A stretch of 7,964 bases of DNA, from positions 1 to 7,964 of the forward strand of contig RQCD01000173.1 in NCBI GenBank assembly GCA_008668455.1. The letters are read 5' to 3'. The translations under genes and the position numbers were made by a program. The stretch is from Clostridia bacterium (lineage in GTDB: Bacteria; Bacillota; Clostridia; UBA1381). The notes below the pieces were generated by a model. It was not told the origin of the DNA and made no database searches. It saw only the letters and a program-made list of their open reading frames with translations. This document shows, in pieces, positions 1 to 5,857 of this stretch. Numbering within the stretch: the stretch's first letter is position 1; each line of letters starts with the position of its first letter.

Positions 1-2
1 AT

Positions 3-292
3 GATGTATTCCGCAAAAAATTTGAAGCCTCCAGGGGGTATGCCTGCCGGATTTTGAGGCAGTGATGCGGCTGAGCGTAAAATACCGAGGATAGGCACAG
101 CAGGAAGAATTTCTGCAGACGCTTTTTCATAAGGAAATGCTAGAGCTTGACCGTTTGCAGGAAGAAATCCACCGGTTTGTTTTAAAATTTGACTACCGGA
201 ATCAGGAGATGGAATGGGGAAACGCAAAGGATGCGCCCATCCGGACAATTGAAAAAATTGCCGGAACAATTATGAAACCCAAAGAAGATTAA
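3..292 (+). pseudogene. Decayed 3' end of an unrecognised gene
   Basis: A coding-like relic enters from the left edge. The first part reads in the frame starting at base 3 (DVFRKKFEASRGY...). Near base 40-47 the sensible reading passes to the frame starting at base 2 (CLPDFEAVMRLSVKYRG), meets an in-frame TAG at 92-94, then continues open from 95 to TAA at 290-292. The last part reads FLQTLFHKEMLELDRLQ, then IHRFVLKFDYRNQEMEWGN, then IRTIEKIAGTIMKPKED. It is soluble and charged, with no membrane segment. The only late start, ATG at 137, has no properly spaced ribosome site. A strong terminator begins three bases after the stop, as expected for the end of a real gene. I do not recognise the family. 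A frameshift plus a stop codon make a pseudogene the best reading; an intact short ORF of about 51 residues from 137 is the alternative. Confidence 0.5.
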
Positions 293-294
293 AC

Positions 295-335
295 AAAATA
301 ATGCACTTTTCTCTGTGAAAGGTGCATTATTTTTT
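295..335 (+). terminator. Intrinsic terminator
   Basis: A 15-pair stem follows the relic gene's stop codon: arms 297-311 and 317-331 (outer AATAATGCAC against GTGCATTATT, inner TTTTC against GAAAG with one G-T pair) and a five-base loop TCTGT. A run of T (330-335) follows. It separates the relic from the surface-protein promoter downstream. The A bases before the stem also pair with the T run, so weak activity on the minus strand is possible. Confidence 0.88.
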
Positions 336-353
336 ATTTCTTGTTTTACATTA

Positions 354-388
354 TTTCAATCAATTTCCGTTTATGCTATAATTATAAT
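354..388 (+). promoter_or_regulatory. Putative sigma-A promoter of the surface protein
   Basis: TATAAT lies at 377-382 and is preceded by TGC, giving an extended -10 (TGCTATAAT). A second TATAAT overlaps it at 383-388. The -35 region at the right distance (TTTCAA, 354-359, 17-base spacer) is poor. A better TTTACA at 345-350 is too far away to serve. The extended -10 may compensate. It is the only promoter-like site between the terminator and the start at 417. Confidence 0.55.
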
Positions 389-393
389 TAGAG

Positions 394-407
394 TTGTTTA
401 CAAACAA
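394..407. promoter_or_regulatory. Small inverted repeat, possible operator
   Basis: TTGTTT-AC-AAACAA is a perfect 6-base inverted repeat with a two-base centre. It lies about 12-25 bases after the -10 box, around the expected start of transcription and before the start codon at 417. Its position suits a repressor site, but it is AT-rich and short, so chance is a serious alternative. It matches no operator consensus that I know. Confidence 0.22.
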
Positions 408-416
408 AGAGAAAGA

Positions 417-557
417 ATGAAAAAAATGAACAAAAAGTTCAAAAAAGCGCTGAGTATTCTGGTCAGTGCAGTGACAATGACCAGTCTATTCCCATCTGTC
501 AGGGGACAGAATGATCCTTATCAGCTCGATTTTTCCGCATCGCAGAAAAAAAGATAA
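417..557 (+). CDS. Signal-peptide fragment of the split surface protein
   Basis: This frame encodes a typical Gram-positive export signal: basic start (MKKMNKKFKK), hydrophobic core (ALSILVSAVTMTSLF), then PSVRGQ with a plausible cleavage after VRG. It continues into the first mature residues (NDPYQLDFSASQKK) and stops at TAA 555-557. The frame is open back to 315, but that part overlaps the terminator and promoter, so ATG 417 is preferred; ATG 426 is also possible. The site upstream (AAAGAGAAAG) is a weak Shine-Dalgarno. The product as written would be a 46-residue exported peptide with no function of its own. Removing one A from the A7 run at 546-552 joins it exactly to the downstream frame at DKYELS, giving a 761-residue precursor. 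It is therefore best treated as the 5' part of the next entry. Confidence 0.72.
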   Translation: MKKMNKKFKKALSILVSAVTMTSLFPSVRGQNDPYQLDFSASQKKR

Positions 558-2703
558 ATACGAGCTGTCTATGATCATTTCCAAACAGGACAAGGAGGCA
601 GGATCAGGACTTGCCTTTATCGGTCTTTACGGAGAAAATCAAAGACTGATTCAAACCTTTTCCACGTCAGTCTCTGCTACCGACACAACCTCACAAAAAA
701 TGACCGTTACCACCAATATTTCAAGCGGTGAAACGGTGTTAGAGGCGCGCGCATATGTCTGGGATTCCTACAACGGTATGCAGCCGATCGCAGAGCCGGG
801 TACGGTCACCAAAATCCCTCAAGCGCCAACCGAACCTACCGATCCGTCTGACCCGTCCGATATTCCGACCGATCTTCCCCATTTGGCATTCCTGTCCGAA
901 ATCGGAATCATGTCTGCCAGACATGAGGAACAAAATCTCACACGCGGAGAGGCAGCTGAAATTGCAGTCAAAATTCTGAAACATCAGCGTTTTGCCGCAG
1001 CATTGGAGGATTCTACTGACTTTGCAGATATCGATGCCGGAACAACGCTTTGCGGCTATGTTCAGTACTGCGTACAAAACGGCTATCTTGCAGCAGAAGG
1101 AGATACATTCCGCCCGGATAGTGCAATCACCTACGGCGATCTGATTAAAATGCTGGTTGACCTGCTAGGATATAAAGAATATGCCGAGGCACGCGGCTAT
1201 ACTTCCGATCTGTACACCGTTTCTCTTGACCAGCTGGAGGATCAGGAAAGCTATACCGCCTATGCTTACGGTGAGAAAAATGCAGACGGTACATATCCGT
1301 ATGTGATTCTGACTGCCGCCACCGGTACGCTTGCAATTGAACCGGACGATCCGGAGGAGGATCCGACTAAAATTGAAGCACGCTATGCCGTAGCAGAAAA
1401 GCTCACCAAATCAAGCATGGATGATTTCTACAAAATATCTCTATTCTGTGATGACGGAACAGAACGGCTTTTGGAGGTTGATCCGTACCGCTGCAGTTGG
1501 AACGGAATATTCGGAAATGCAATGATTGACGGCATCCTTGGATTTATATATTCCGACGGTAATAGTATTAAAAGAGATCTCGCAAACCGTATTGTAAAAT
1601 ACAAGCTTTCTCCCACCACTGGAAAGCTACTCTCTTTGGAAGCAGCTGAAATTAGTATGGATTTAAATAGGGCGGCTTTTGACGAAGCAACACAAACTCT
1701 CAGAGAAACAAGATACGATTACATCAACGGCGAAGAAATAAAAACTTTCAGAGAAATAAAACTTGGCAAGCAAACAAAGATACTAAACGGGATTGATTAT
1801 TCTGATTCTTGGGGATACGGAGGTCATCCGACTGTATCCGATCTATCTATAGTAACTACTGATAAACTGGTAGATCAGCTGGAATACAATGTCACTGCCT
1901 ATGGCGAACCGGATTCTGACGGTGCAAATCCATATGTCATTCTAACCGGAAAAGAGCAATACCCATCATGGACGCAAATTGCGGTTTTAACTGCCGCCCC
2001 ATCTGAAACAGCAGATGGCGCATATTCCATTAAGGCGCTGTACGGTCATGAGGAACAGACATTTGTCACATCAGATGACATAAGAGGTATTAATATAGAC
2101 AATATAGATTCTTTGGAAAAAGGAGATATCGTTGTTCTCAGTTTCAATCAAAATGGAAATGTTTCAGAGCTTTCCAGAATAGTGGAAGCATCGCAAATCG
2201 GACTGGATAGAGACTACTTCTCAGTGCGCCAAAATGCTGAAAGAAGCCAAACCCTACTTTCCATTACAATACCACCAAACAGCAATTGGACAAAGGAATG
2301 GTCTGACAGGTTTGACACAGAAGAAAATATGGTTCATTTAGTCTACGGTCCGATTGTCGATAAAACGGCAAACAGCTTTACGTTAGGGACATATCATGAA
2401 GGAAAAACATATCTCTATAGCCCGATCACTGATTCCATCCAGTCTGATTCCGGCAGGGGCGGCACAATGGAATTTTCTCTGGCAGACGAAACGCGTGTTT
2501 ATGTATATGATTATTCAAAAAGCAGCAAAAATCGTTTAAATGTCGGAACAAAAGCAGATATTATGTCCTCCAAAATTGACCCTTATGCTATATCAGATGA
2601 CACCATCCATTGGTCAAATGTAACGAGCTACACAATCAACTACGCTTTCGCAAAGGTAGTCAACGGAGAGGCAACAGATGTATTTGTAATTTTATCAGAA
2701 TAA
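511..2703 (+). CDS. SLH-domain surface protein, frameshifted from its signal peptide
   Basis: This is the main part of a large exported cell-surface protein. Numbered in the restored 761-residue precursor, it has an N-terminal beta-rich module (about 46-140), a Pro/Asp/Thr linker (PTEPTDPSDPSD), and two S-layer homology-like repeats (about 153-190 with LTRGEAAEIAVKILKH; about 202-251 with FADID...YVQYCVQNGYL, then TFRPDSAITYGDLIKMLVD). A long C-terminal region without recognisable catalytic motifs follows. SLH repeats usually bind secondary cell-wall polymers and hold a protein to the wall; three are typical, so two is few. Two copies of a short unit (AYGE...DG..PYVILT) lie at 1231-1317 and 1876-1950. 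The ATG at 511 is only the first Met in this frame and has no signal peptide, so the true start is probably 417 in the other frame. Base composition falls after about 1540. Its role (adhesin, S-layer component or wall enzyme scaffold) cannot be decided. Confidence 0.82.
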   Translation: MILISSIFPHRRKKDKYELSMIISKQDKEAGSGLAFIGLYGENQRLIQTFSTSVSATDTTSQKMTVTTNISSGETVLEARAYVWDSYNGMQPIAEPGTVTKIPQAPTEPTDPSDPSDIPTDLPHLAFLSEIGIMSARHEEQNLTRGEAAEIAVKILKHQRFAAALEDSTDFADIDAGTTLCGYVQYCVQNGYLAAEGDTFRPDSAITYGDLIKMLVDLLGYKEYAEARGYTSDLYTVSLDQLEDQESYTAYAYGEKNADGTYPYVILTAATGTLAIEPDDPEEDPTKIEARYAVAEKLTKSSMDDFYKISLFCDDGTERLLEVDPYRCSWNGIFGNAMIDGILGFIYSDGNSIKRDLANRIVKYKLSPTTGKLLSLEAAEISMDLNRAAFDEATQTLRETRYDYINGEEIKTFREIKLGKQTKILNGIDYSDSWGYGGHPTVSDLSIVTTDKLVDQLEYNVTAYGEPDSDGANPYVILTGKEQYPSWTQIAVLTAAPSETADGAYSIKALYGHEEQTFVTSDDIRGINIDNIDSLEKGDIVVLSFNQNGNVSELSRIVEASQIGLDRDYFSVRQNAERSQTLLSITIPPNSNWTKEWSDRFDTEENMVHLVYGPIVDKTANSFTLGTYHEGKTYLYSPITDSIQSDSGRGGTMEFSLADETRVYVYDYSKSSKNRLNVGTKADIMSSKIDPYAISDDTIHWSNVTSYTINYAFAKVVNGEATDVFVILSE
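546..552 (+). other. A7 run at the frame change
   Basis: Seven A bases followed by G. The signal-peptide frame enters it as CAG AAA AAA AGA TAA and stops at once; the surface-protein frame reads AGA AAA AAA GAT AAA TAC. Six A bases (or nine) would join both frames without losing a residue. The site could be a sequencing error, a fixed mutation, or a slippery tract that switches export on and off. Confidence 0.75.
1231..1317 (+). repeat. Protein-level repeat, copy A
   Basis: Encodes QLEDQESYTAYAYGE, then NADGTYPYVILTA, straight after the second SLH repeat. It matches copy B at 1876-1950 in the pattern QLE...TAYGE...DG..PYVILT, with four or five extra residues near the start. The DNA has diverged well beyond the protein pattern, so this is an old duplication of a beta-strand unit rather than a recent repeat. 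Confidence 0.6.
1876..1950 (+). repeat. Protein-level repeat, copy B
   Basis: Encodes QLEYNVTAYGEPDSDG, then ANPYVILTG. It is the second copy of the unit at 1231-1317, about 645 bases downstream. The two copies may mark the starts of two homologous modules of the C-terminal region, although the sequences after them align poorly by eye. Confidence 0.6.
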
Positions 2704-2720
2704 CCGTATCTCAGATACAA

Positions 2721-2757
2721 AGAAACTGCACAGGGGTCAACCTCCTGTGCAGTTTCT
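2721..2757. terminator. Bidirectional intrinsic terminator
   Basis: A perfect 14-pair stem (2721-2734 against 2744-2757; AGAAACTGCACAGG and its complement) with a nine-base loop sits between the stop codons of two convergent genes: 2703 for the surface protein and 2770 for ispF. T-rich sequence lies at both outer sides (TTTCTTGT on plus, TTTCTTTGT on minus), though neither is a long run. A short extra inverted repeat GTATC-TCA-GATAC stands just left of it at 2706-2718. Confidence 0.85.
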
Positions 2758-2769
2758 TGTATGACGCAT

Positions 2770-3246
2770 TTATTTTGATTCATTCAACAGCACAACAGCC
2801 ATTGCCGAGATACCCTCTCCCCTGCCCTCAAAGCCGAGCTTTTCGGTGGTAGTTCCTTTCACGTTTATGTGAGATTTTGAAATGTTTAAAACCTTTGCGA
2901 CATTTTCCTCCATCTCATCAATATAGGGAAGAATTTTCGGGCGCTGGCAAATGATTGTCACGTCTGCATTTCCTACGGTAAAACCAGCCTCCGAGATCAC
3001 GCGGTATACCTCCTCTAAGAGGAGCATACTGCTGATATTTTTATATTTCGGGTCGGTGTCCGGAAAAAAGCGTCCGATATCACCCAAGCCTGCCGCGCCC
3101 AAAAGTGCGTCGGATAGGGCATGCAAAGCAACATCTGCATCCGAATGCCCTAAAAGTCCCAGCTCATACGGAATTTTAACACCGCAGAGGTACAAATCCC
3201 GCTCCGGCACAAGCCGGTGTACATCATAGCCCTGTCCGATTCTCAT
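2770..3246 (-). CDS. ispF: 2-C-methyl-D-erythritol 2,4-cyclodiphosphate synthase
   Basis: IspF is the fifth enzyme of the MEP isoprenoid pathway. It cyclises CDP-methylerythritol 2-phosphate to methylerythritol 2,4-cyclodiphosphate, releasing CMP, as a cytosolic homotrimer. The 158-residue length is normal. The metal ligands Asp8, His10 (GYDVHR) and His42 are in place, as are His34-Ser35 (GHSDAD), DIG at 56-58, FPD at 61-63 and the nucleotide-site stretch KGTTTEKLGF. I chose ATG 3246 because MRIGQGYDVH is the usual family start. Its AAAGGA site (3261-3266) is 14 bases away across an AT repeat, which is long and may lower initiation. A GTG at 3282 would add 12 residues but has a worse site. 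It lies downstream of ispD with a palindromic element between, and no promoter of its own is obvious. It is likely co-transcribed with ispD. Confidence 0.95.
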   Translation of the reverse strand: MRIGQGYDVHRLVPERDLYLCGVKIPYELGLLGHSDADVALHALSDALLGAAGLGDIGRFFPDTDPKYKNISSMLLLEEVYRVISEAGFTVGNADVTIICQRPKILPYIDEMEENVAKVLNISKSHINVKGTTTEKLGFEGRGEGISAMAVVLLNESK

Positions 3247-3288
3247 ATATATATAACCATTCCTTTCCGTGCTGTCAGGCACAAACCT

Positions 3289-3394
3289 AAGTCTGAAAGA
3301 AAATTGCTCAGAGTGCTGCTTTGTAGCGAGTGGTGCTGTACGCTGGTACCGCCCCGAGCAAAAAGCAGTGCTATGGGCGATTTTATTCAGACTT
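3289..3394. repeat. 106-base palindromic element between ispD and ispF
   Basis: The element is bounded by 9-base perfect terminal inverted repeats, AAGTCTGAA (3289-3297) and TTCAGACTT (3386-3394). Inside, the arms continue to pair imperfectly: AAAATTGCTCAGAGTGCTG on the left mirrors AAAATCGCCCATAGCACTG read on the other strand, about 18 of 23 positions around this block. The centre is a GC-rich hairpin with core GTACGCTGGTAC (3338-3349). The stop codon of ispD (3387-3389) is inside the right terminal repeat. It encodes no protein. The shape resembles a small non-autonomous mobile or REP-like element; in the mRNA it would fold as one long hairpin between two cistrons. I see no target-site duplication. 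Confidence 0.7.
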
Positions 3395-4055
3395 TTTTCC
3401 TCCGTTTTAAAATGCTTTCTGTAATCACAAGATCCTCCGGGGTGGTCAGCTTCAGATTTTCATAGCTGCCGGTGATAAATTTTACCGGAATCTGCAAAAG
3501 CTCCATATATCCGCATTCATCTGTCGGTTTCCTGTCCGGAAACTTTTGATATGCTTTTAATAACAGTTCTTTCTCAAAGCCTTGCGGTGTCTGAATCTGA
3601 ATCATTTTTTCCCGGTCGAGCGTGGTTCGGATCATGCCGTCCGGATCAAGCTTTTTGACCGTGTCCTTGCAGATTACGCCAACCGCTGCTGCACGGTGCA
3701 TTTTTGTCTCTGCAATCACCTGCCGGATCATAGGCTCTGCAATCAGCGGTCTTGCGCCGTCATGCACAATCACATAGTCTCCCATAGCCGCCAAAACCCC
3801 GTTTTTCACAGAATCGGCACGTGTCGCACCGCCGCAGACAAACCGGATATCCGGAACATTGGAAAAAAGCGCCTTGCCCTTTTCTATTTCGCCCTCGCTC
3901 ATCACAATCAAAAGCTCGTCCACCTCCGGGCACTCCAAAAACACCGAAACTGTCTGCTCCAATACCGTTTTTCCACCCAGCATCATAAAAATTTTGTTGT
4001 ACCCTGCGCCCATCCGTGTTCCCGAACCGGCGGCAACAATCACTACACTAACCAT
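3387..4055 (-). CDS. ispD: 2-C-methyl-D-erythritol 4-phosphate cytidylyltransferase
   Basis: IspD transfers CMP from CTP to methylerythritol 4-phosphate, the third step of the MEP pathway, in the cytosol, usually as a dimer. The 222-residue length is normal. The N-terminal nucleotide loop AAGSGTRMG (8-16) carries Arg14, followed by Lys21 in NKIF, where many homologues have PKQF. Further family motifs are GGATRADSV (75-83), HDGARP (98-103), TPQGF (156-160), DE (179-180) and LTTPEDL near 203-209. ATG 4055 is preferred to the upstream ATG at 4145 because AGGAG (4062-4066) lies six bases before it and MVSVVIVAAG is the family start; the extra 30 residues would run through a hairpin. The final codons Val-stop (GTC TGA) come from the end of the palindromic element, so the extreme C-terminus may have been altered by its arrival. 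IspD feeds the same pathway as ispF next to it. Confidence 0.96.
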   Translation of the reverse strand: MVSVVIVAAGSGTRMGAGYNKIFMMLGGKTVLEQTVSVFLECPEVDELLIVMSEGEIEKGKALFSNVPDIRFVCGGATRADSVKNGVLAAMGDYVIVHDGARPLIAEPMIRQVIAETKMHRAAAVGVICKDTVKKLDPDGMIRTTLDREKMIQIQTPQGFEKELLLKAYQKFPDRKPTDECGYMELLQIPVKFITGSYENLKLTTPEDLVITESILKRRKKV

Positions 4056-4079
4056 TTTTTTCTCCTGATAAAGAGATGC

Positions 4080-4143
4080 AAAAAAAAGCACATCAAACGT
4101 ACCCGGCAGTGTACCTGCGTACTCCAAGCGGCGCGTTTGGTGC
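4080..4143 (-). terminator. Terminator-shaped hairpin in the ispD leader
   Basis: Read on the minus strand, GCACCAAACG (4143-4134) pairs with CGTTTGATGTGC (4099-4088) with a two-base bulge. A GC-rich internal hairpin lies between, and eight T bases (4087-4080) follow directly. That is the classic intrinsic terminator form. It stands between the carD stop (4225) and the ispD ribosome site (4066-4062). Only 24 bases separate the T run from the ispD start, too few for a promoter, so ispD transcripts must pass through it. It may be a partial terminator or an attenuator. No known riboswitch class is recognisable upstream. Confidence 0.65.
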
Positions 4144-4224
4144 AAAGTTCAAGGACAGCTGAAAATTTGCAAAATGTGTTAGTCCGTGAATATTCTGTGC
4201 CTTTTTTGACATCCCCTATGTATT

Positions 4225-4710
4225 TTAAAATAATTCTTCCACTGTATCTGTGATGATATTCTCAATGTCGCTTTTTCCGGCAACACTCGACAAAACAAGC
4301 TCACTCACCATAATCTGCTTGGCATTATTCAGCATCTTCCGCTCACTGGTGGAAAGTCCCTTTGCCTTTTCCCGGTACATCAGATCCTTCACAACATCTC
4401 CGACCTGGTAAATATCCCCGGATCGGATTTTCTGCATATTATCCCTGTGCCGTTTGTTCCAGTTACTGTCCTCTAAGACAGCATGTGCGCGAAAAGCCTC
4501 CAGCACATGCCTTGCCTCCTCCTTGCTGATCACAAAACGGACGCCGATATTTTCACAGGTATCCATCGGGATCATCGCTTTCATCTCACCGGCAGGCATT
4601 TTCATAATATAATAAACCTTTTTTTGTCCGAGAACCTCATGCTCCTCAATGGATTCAATCACACCCGCTCCGTGCATCGGATATACAACCTTATCCCCAA
4701 TATGATACAT
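4225..4710 (-). CDS. carD: CarD family RNA-polymerase-binding regulator
   Basis: CarD/CdnL proteins bind the RNA polymerase beta subunit and the upstream edge of the open promoter bubble, and so change open-complex stability at many promoters. The 161-residue length is typical. The N-terminal polymerase-interaction domain (about 1-60, with GDKVVYPMHGAGVIESIE at 5-22) has the same fold as the domain in Mfd. The C-terminal helical DNA-binding part holds NWNKRHRDNM with Trp84, the position of the conserved wedge tryptophan in the family, and ends with LSTSERKMLNNAKQIM. ATG 4710 is chosen because AAGGAG lies ten bases upstream and MYHIGDKVVYP is the usual start. The frame is open back to 4788, but that start would lie on the -35 box. 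It has its own strong promoter and is followed by the ispD leader hairpin. In other bacteria CarD is essential or stress-linked; its role here is inferred from the family. Confidence 0.93.
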   Translation of the reverse strand: MYHIGDKVVYPMHGAGVIESIEEHEVLGQKKVYYIMKMPAGEMKAMIPMDTCENIGVRFVISKEEARHVLEAFRAHAVLEDSNWNKRHRDNMQKIRSGDIYQVGDVVKDLMYREKAKGLSTSERKMLNNAKQIMVSELVLSSVAGKSDIENIITDTVEELF

Positions 4711-4759
4711 AATTCTGATACTCCTTGCGAAAACCTTACGGTTTTCCATTCTTACTTTC

Positions 4760-4788
4760 ATTTTAGCACAAAAATTATCTTTTGTCAA
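4760..4788 (-). promoter_or_regulatory. Strong sigma-A promoter of carD
   Basis: On the minus strand, TTGACA (4788-4783, full consensus -35) and TAAAAT (4765-4760, five of six for the -10) are separated by exactly 17 bases. Transcription would begin near 4753, giving a leader of about 40 bases that holds the AAGGAG site of carD. It probably drives carD and, by read-through of the hairpin at 4080-4143, ispD and ispF. Confidence 0.88.
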
Positions 4789-4802
4789 AGTCTTTTTTCA
4801 AA

Positions 4803-5789
4803 TTAAAAAATTGTGTCTAAAATGTCGCTGTTTTTTTCAACAGTGATACCATACTCCAAAATCCAGTCCTGCATTTTCTGTGCCAGAACCTCTCCTGCTG
4901 CAAGATCGGTCAGCTGAGTGGTCATCACCCCCGGTGTCAGTGCAAGACGCTTAATAATATGATAACCAAACTCGCTCTTGACAAACCCGATCTCATCAAT
5001 TCCTAAAGAATTGGTACAATCCCAGAACTCCTGCACCATGTCTCCCTCTTTGAAAACATATCCGTTCGGATTCGTTTTAGAGCCGGGATCTTCGGAATAT
5101 TCCGAAACCAAAGCGTCGAAATCCGCACCGGACTGCGCCTGCTTTAAAATTTCCTCCGCTTTCGCCTTTGCTGCCGCCTGCTCCGCTGCGGGCAGATCAT
5201 GACGCGTGTTCATAGCCTTGGTCAGTATCAGAACATGCTTTGCGCGGAGGTAGGTTTCCTCTAAAGAGTCCTTGTTTTCCTCAAAATAGCTTTTACAAGT
5301 ATCCTCTGTGACATCCTCATTGGTAACCTTTTCTAAAAGTTTGCTGCTGTAAACGGCAGAATCACAGAGCATATTGATAAAGCTCTCATTCAAGCCGCTG
5401 TCCGCAAGGAAATTCTTATATCCGTCCGCGCCGGAAAACTGCGCCTGAAACTGCCCTTTCATCTTCTTGCTTTGCTCTTTTTCCGAATCGGAAAGCTTGC
5501 CGAAGATCTTTTTCCCGACCTCGACATAGGCAACATTATCAATTGCAGTCTGAATGGAACGCTCCCTTGCTAAAACGATTGCTTTTGTCCCCTCGATTTC
5601 CTTGGTTTCCCAGTCCTCATCGCTGCTTAATTCCGTTCCCTCCATCTGCTTTTTCACGCTGTCTAAATAAAAGCGCACCTCCGGCACTGTGATTTTCGTT
5701 TTCCCGACCACAGCCGCCGTCTCCCCCGTCTCTCCGCAGCCGGAAAGCAGGAATATCAATGTTAAAATAACTGTCAAAATCTTTTTCAT
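4803..5789 (-). CDS. PrsA-like parvulin peptidyl-prolyl isomerase lipoprotein
   Basis: This is an exported foldase: a lipoprotein on the outer face of the membrane that helps secreted proteins fold by cis-trans isomerisation at proline. The start MKKILTVILTLIFLLSGCGE is a lipoprotein signal peptide with lipobox LSGC and Cys18 as the lipidated residue. A helical N-terminal chaperone-like part follows (about 25-165), then a parvulin domain (about 180-282) with RAKHVLI, FDALVSEYSEDPGS, FKEGDMV and the ending FGYHIIKRL. The length, 328 residues, suits PrsA. The start is uncertain: ATG 5801 (MVNSMKK) is three bases after AGAAGGA and ATG 5789 is 15 after, so neither spacing is ideal. ATG 5837 overlaps the mfd stop as TAATG. 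I chose 5789 for the normal signal-peptide length. The gene follows mfd directly and has no clear terminator before carD. The surface protein in this window is a possible client. Confidence 0.9.
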   Translation of the reverse strand: MKKILTVILTLIFLLSGCGETGETAAVVGKTKITVPEVRFYLDSVKKQMEGTELSSDEDWETKEIEGTKAIVLARERSIQTAIDNVAYVEVGKKIFGKLSDSEKEQSKKMKGQFQAQFSGADGYKNFLADSGLNESFINMLCDSAVYSSKLLEKVTNEDVTEDTCKSYFEENKDSLEETYLRAKHVLILTKAMNTRHDLPAAEQAAAKAKAEEILKQAQSGADFDALVSEYSEDPGSKTNPNGYVFKEGDMVQEFWDCTNSLGIDEIGFVKSEFGYHIIKRLALTPGVMTTQLTDLAAGEVLAQKMQDWILEYGITVEKNSDILDTIF

Positions 5790-5828
5790 GCTATTCACCA
5801 TCGTTCCTTCTAATCTCGCCTTTTCTTT

Positions 5829-5857
5829 ATTATACATTATTTTTTCAGTTTCTTCAA
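5829..5857 (-). promoter_or_regulatory. Putative promoter of the foldase in the 3' end of mfd
   Basis: On the minus strand, TTGAAG (5857-5852, four of six for the -35) and a perfect TATAAT (5834-5829) are separated by 17 bases. The -35 and spacer lie inside the last codons of mfd. Transcription would start near 5822, after ATG 5837 but before the AGAAGGA ribosome site, which favours a foldase start at 5801 or 5789. The region codes for Lys-rich protein, so AT-rich coincidence is possible. Confidence 0.5.

Noticed and set aside
546..553. Programmed -1 ribosomal frameshift at the A-run followed by G
   Set aside because: A -1 slip from the signal-peptide frame leads to the third frame, not the surface-protein frame. 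A +1 (or -2) change is needed, so the usual A-AAA-AAG mechanism does not fit.
739..1077. Minus-strand open frame of 112 residues
   Set aside because: It lies fully opposite the SLH region of the surface protein and has no supporting start signals.
3247..3260. The ATATATATAT stretch before ispF as a -10 box
   Set aside because: No -35 sequence stands at a suitable distance, and it would place the start of transcription at or after the start codon.
4056..4145. N-terminal extension of IspD from ATG 4145
   Set aside because: The 30 extra residues translate the leader hairpin and T8 run and are absent from the family, while ATG 4055 has a well-spaced AGGAG.
3582..4253. Plus-strand open frame of 223 residues
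   Set aside because: It is antisense to ispD and the end of carD, which have clear family motifs. Its Cys/His/Asn-rich composition is that of a complementary-strand shadow, and it has no ribosome site or promoter.
4483..4806. Plus-strand open frame over carD and its promoter
   Set aside because: It is antisense to an unmistakable CarD gene and runs across its promoter; no homology-like motifs are visible.
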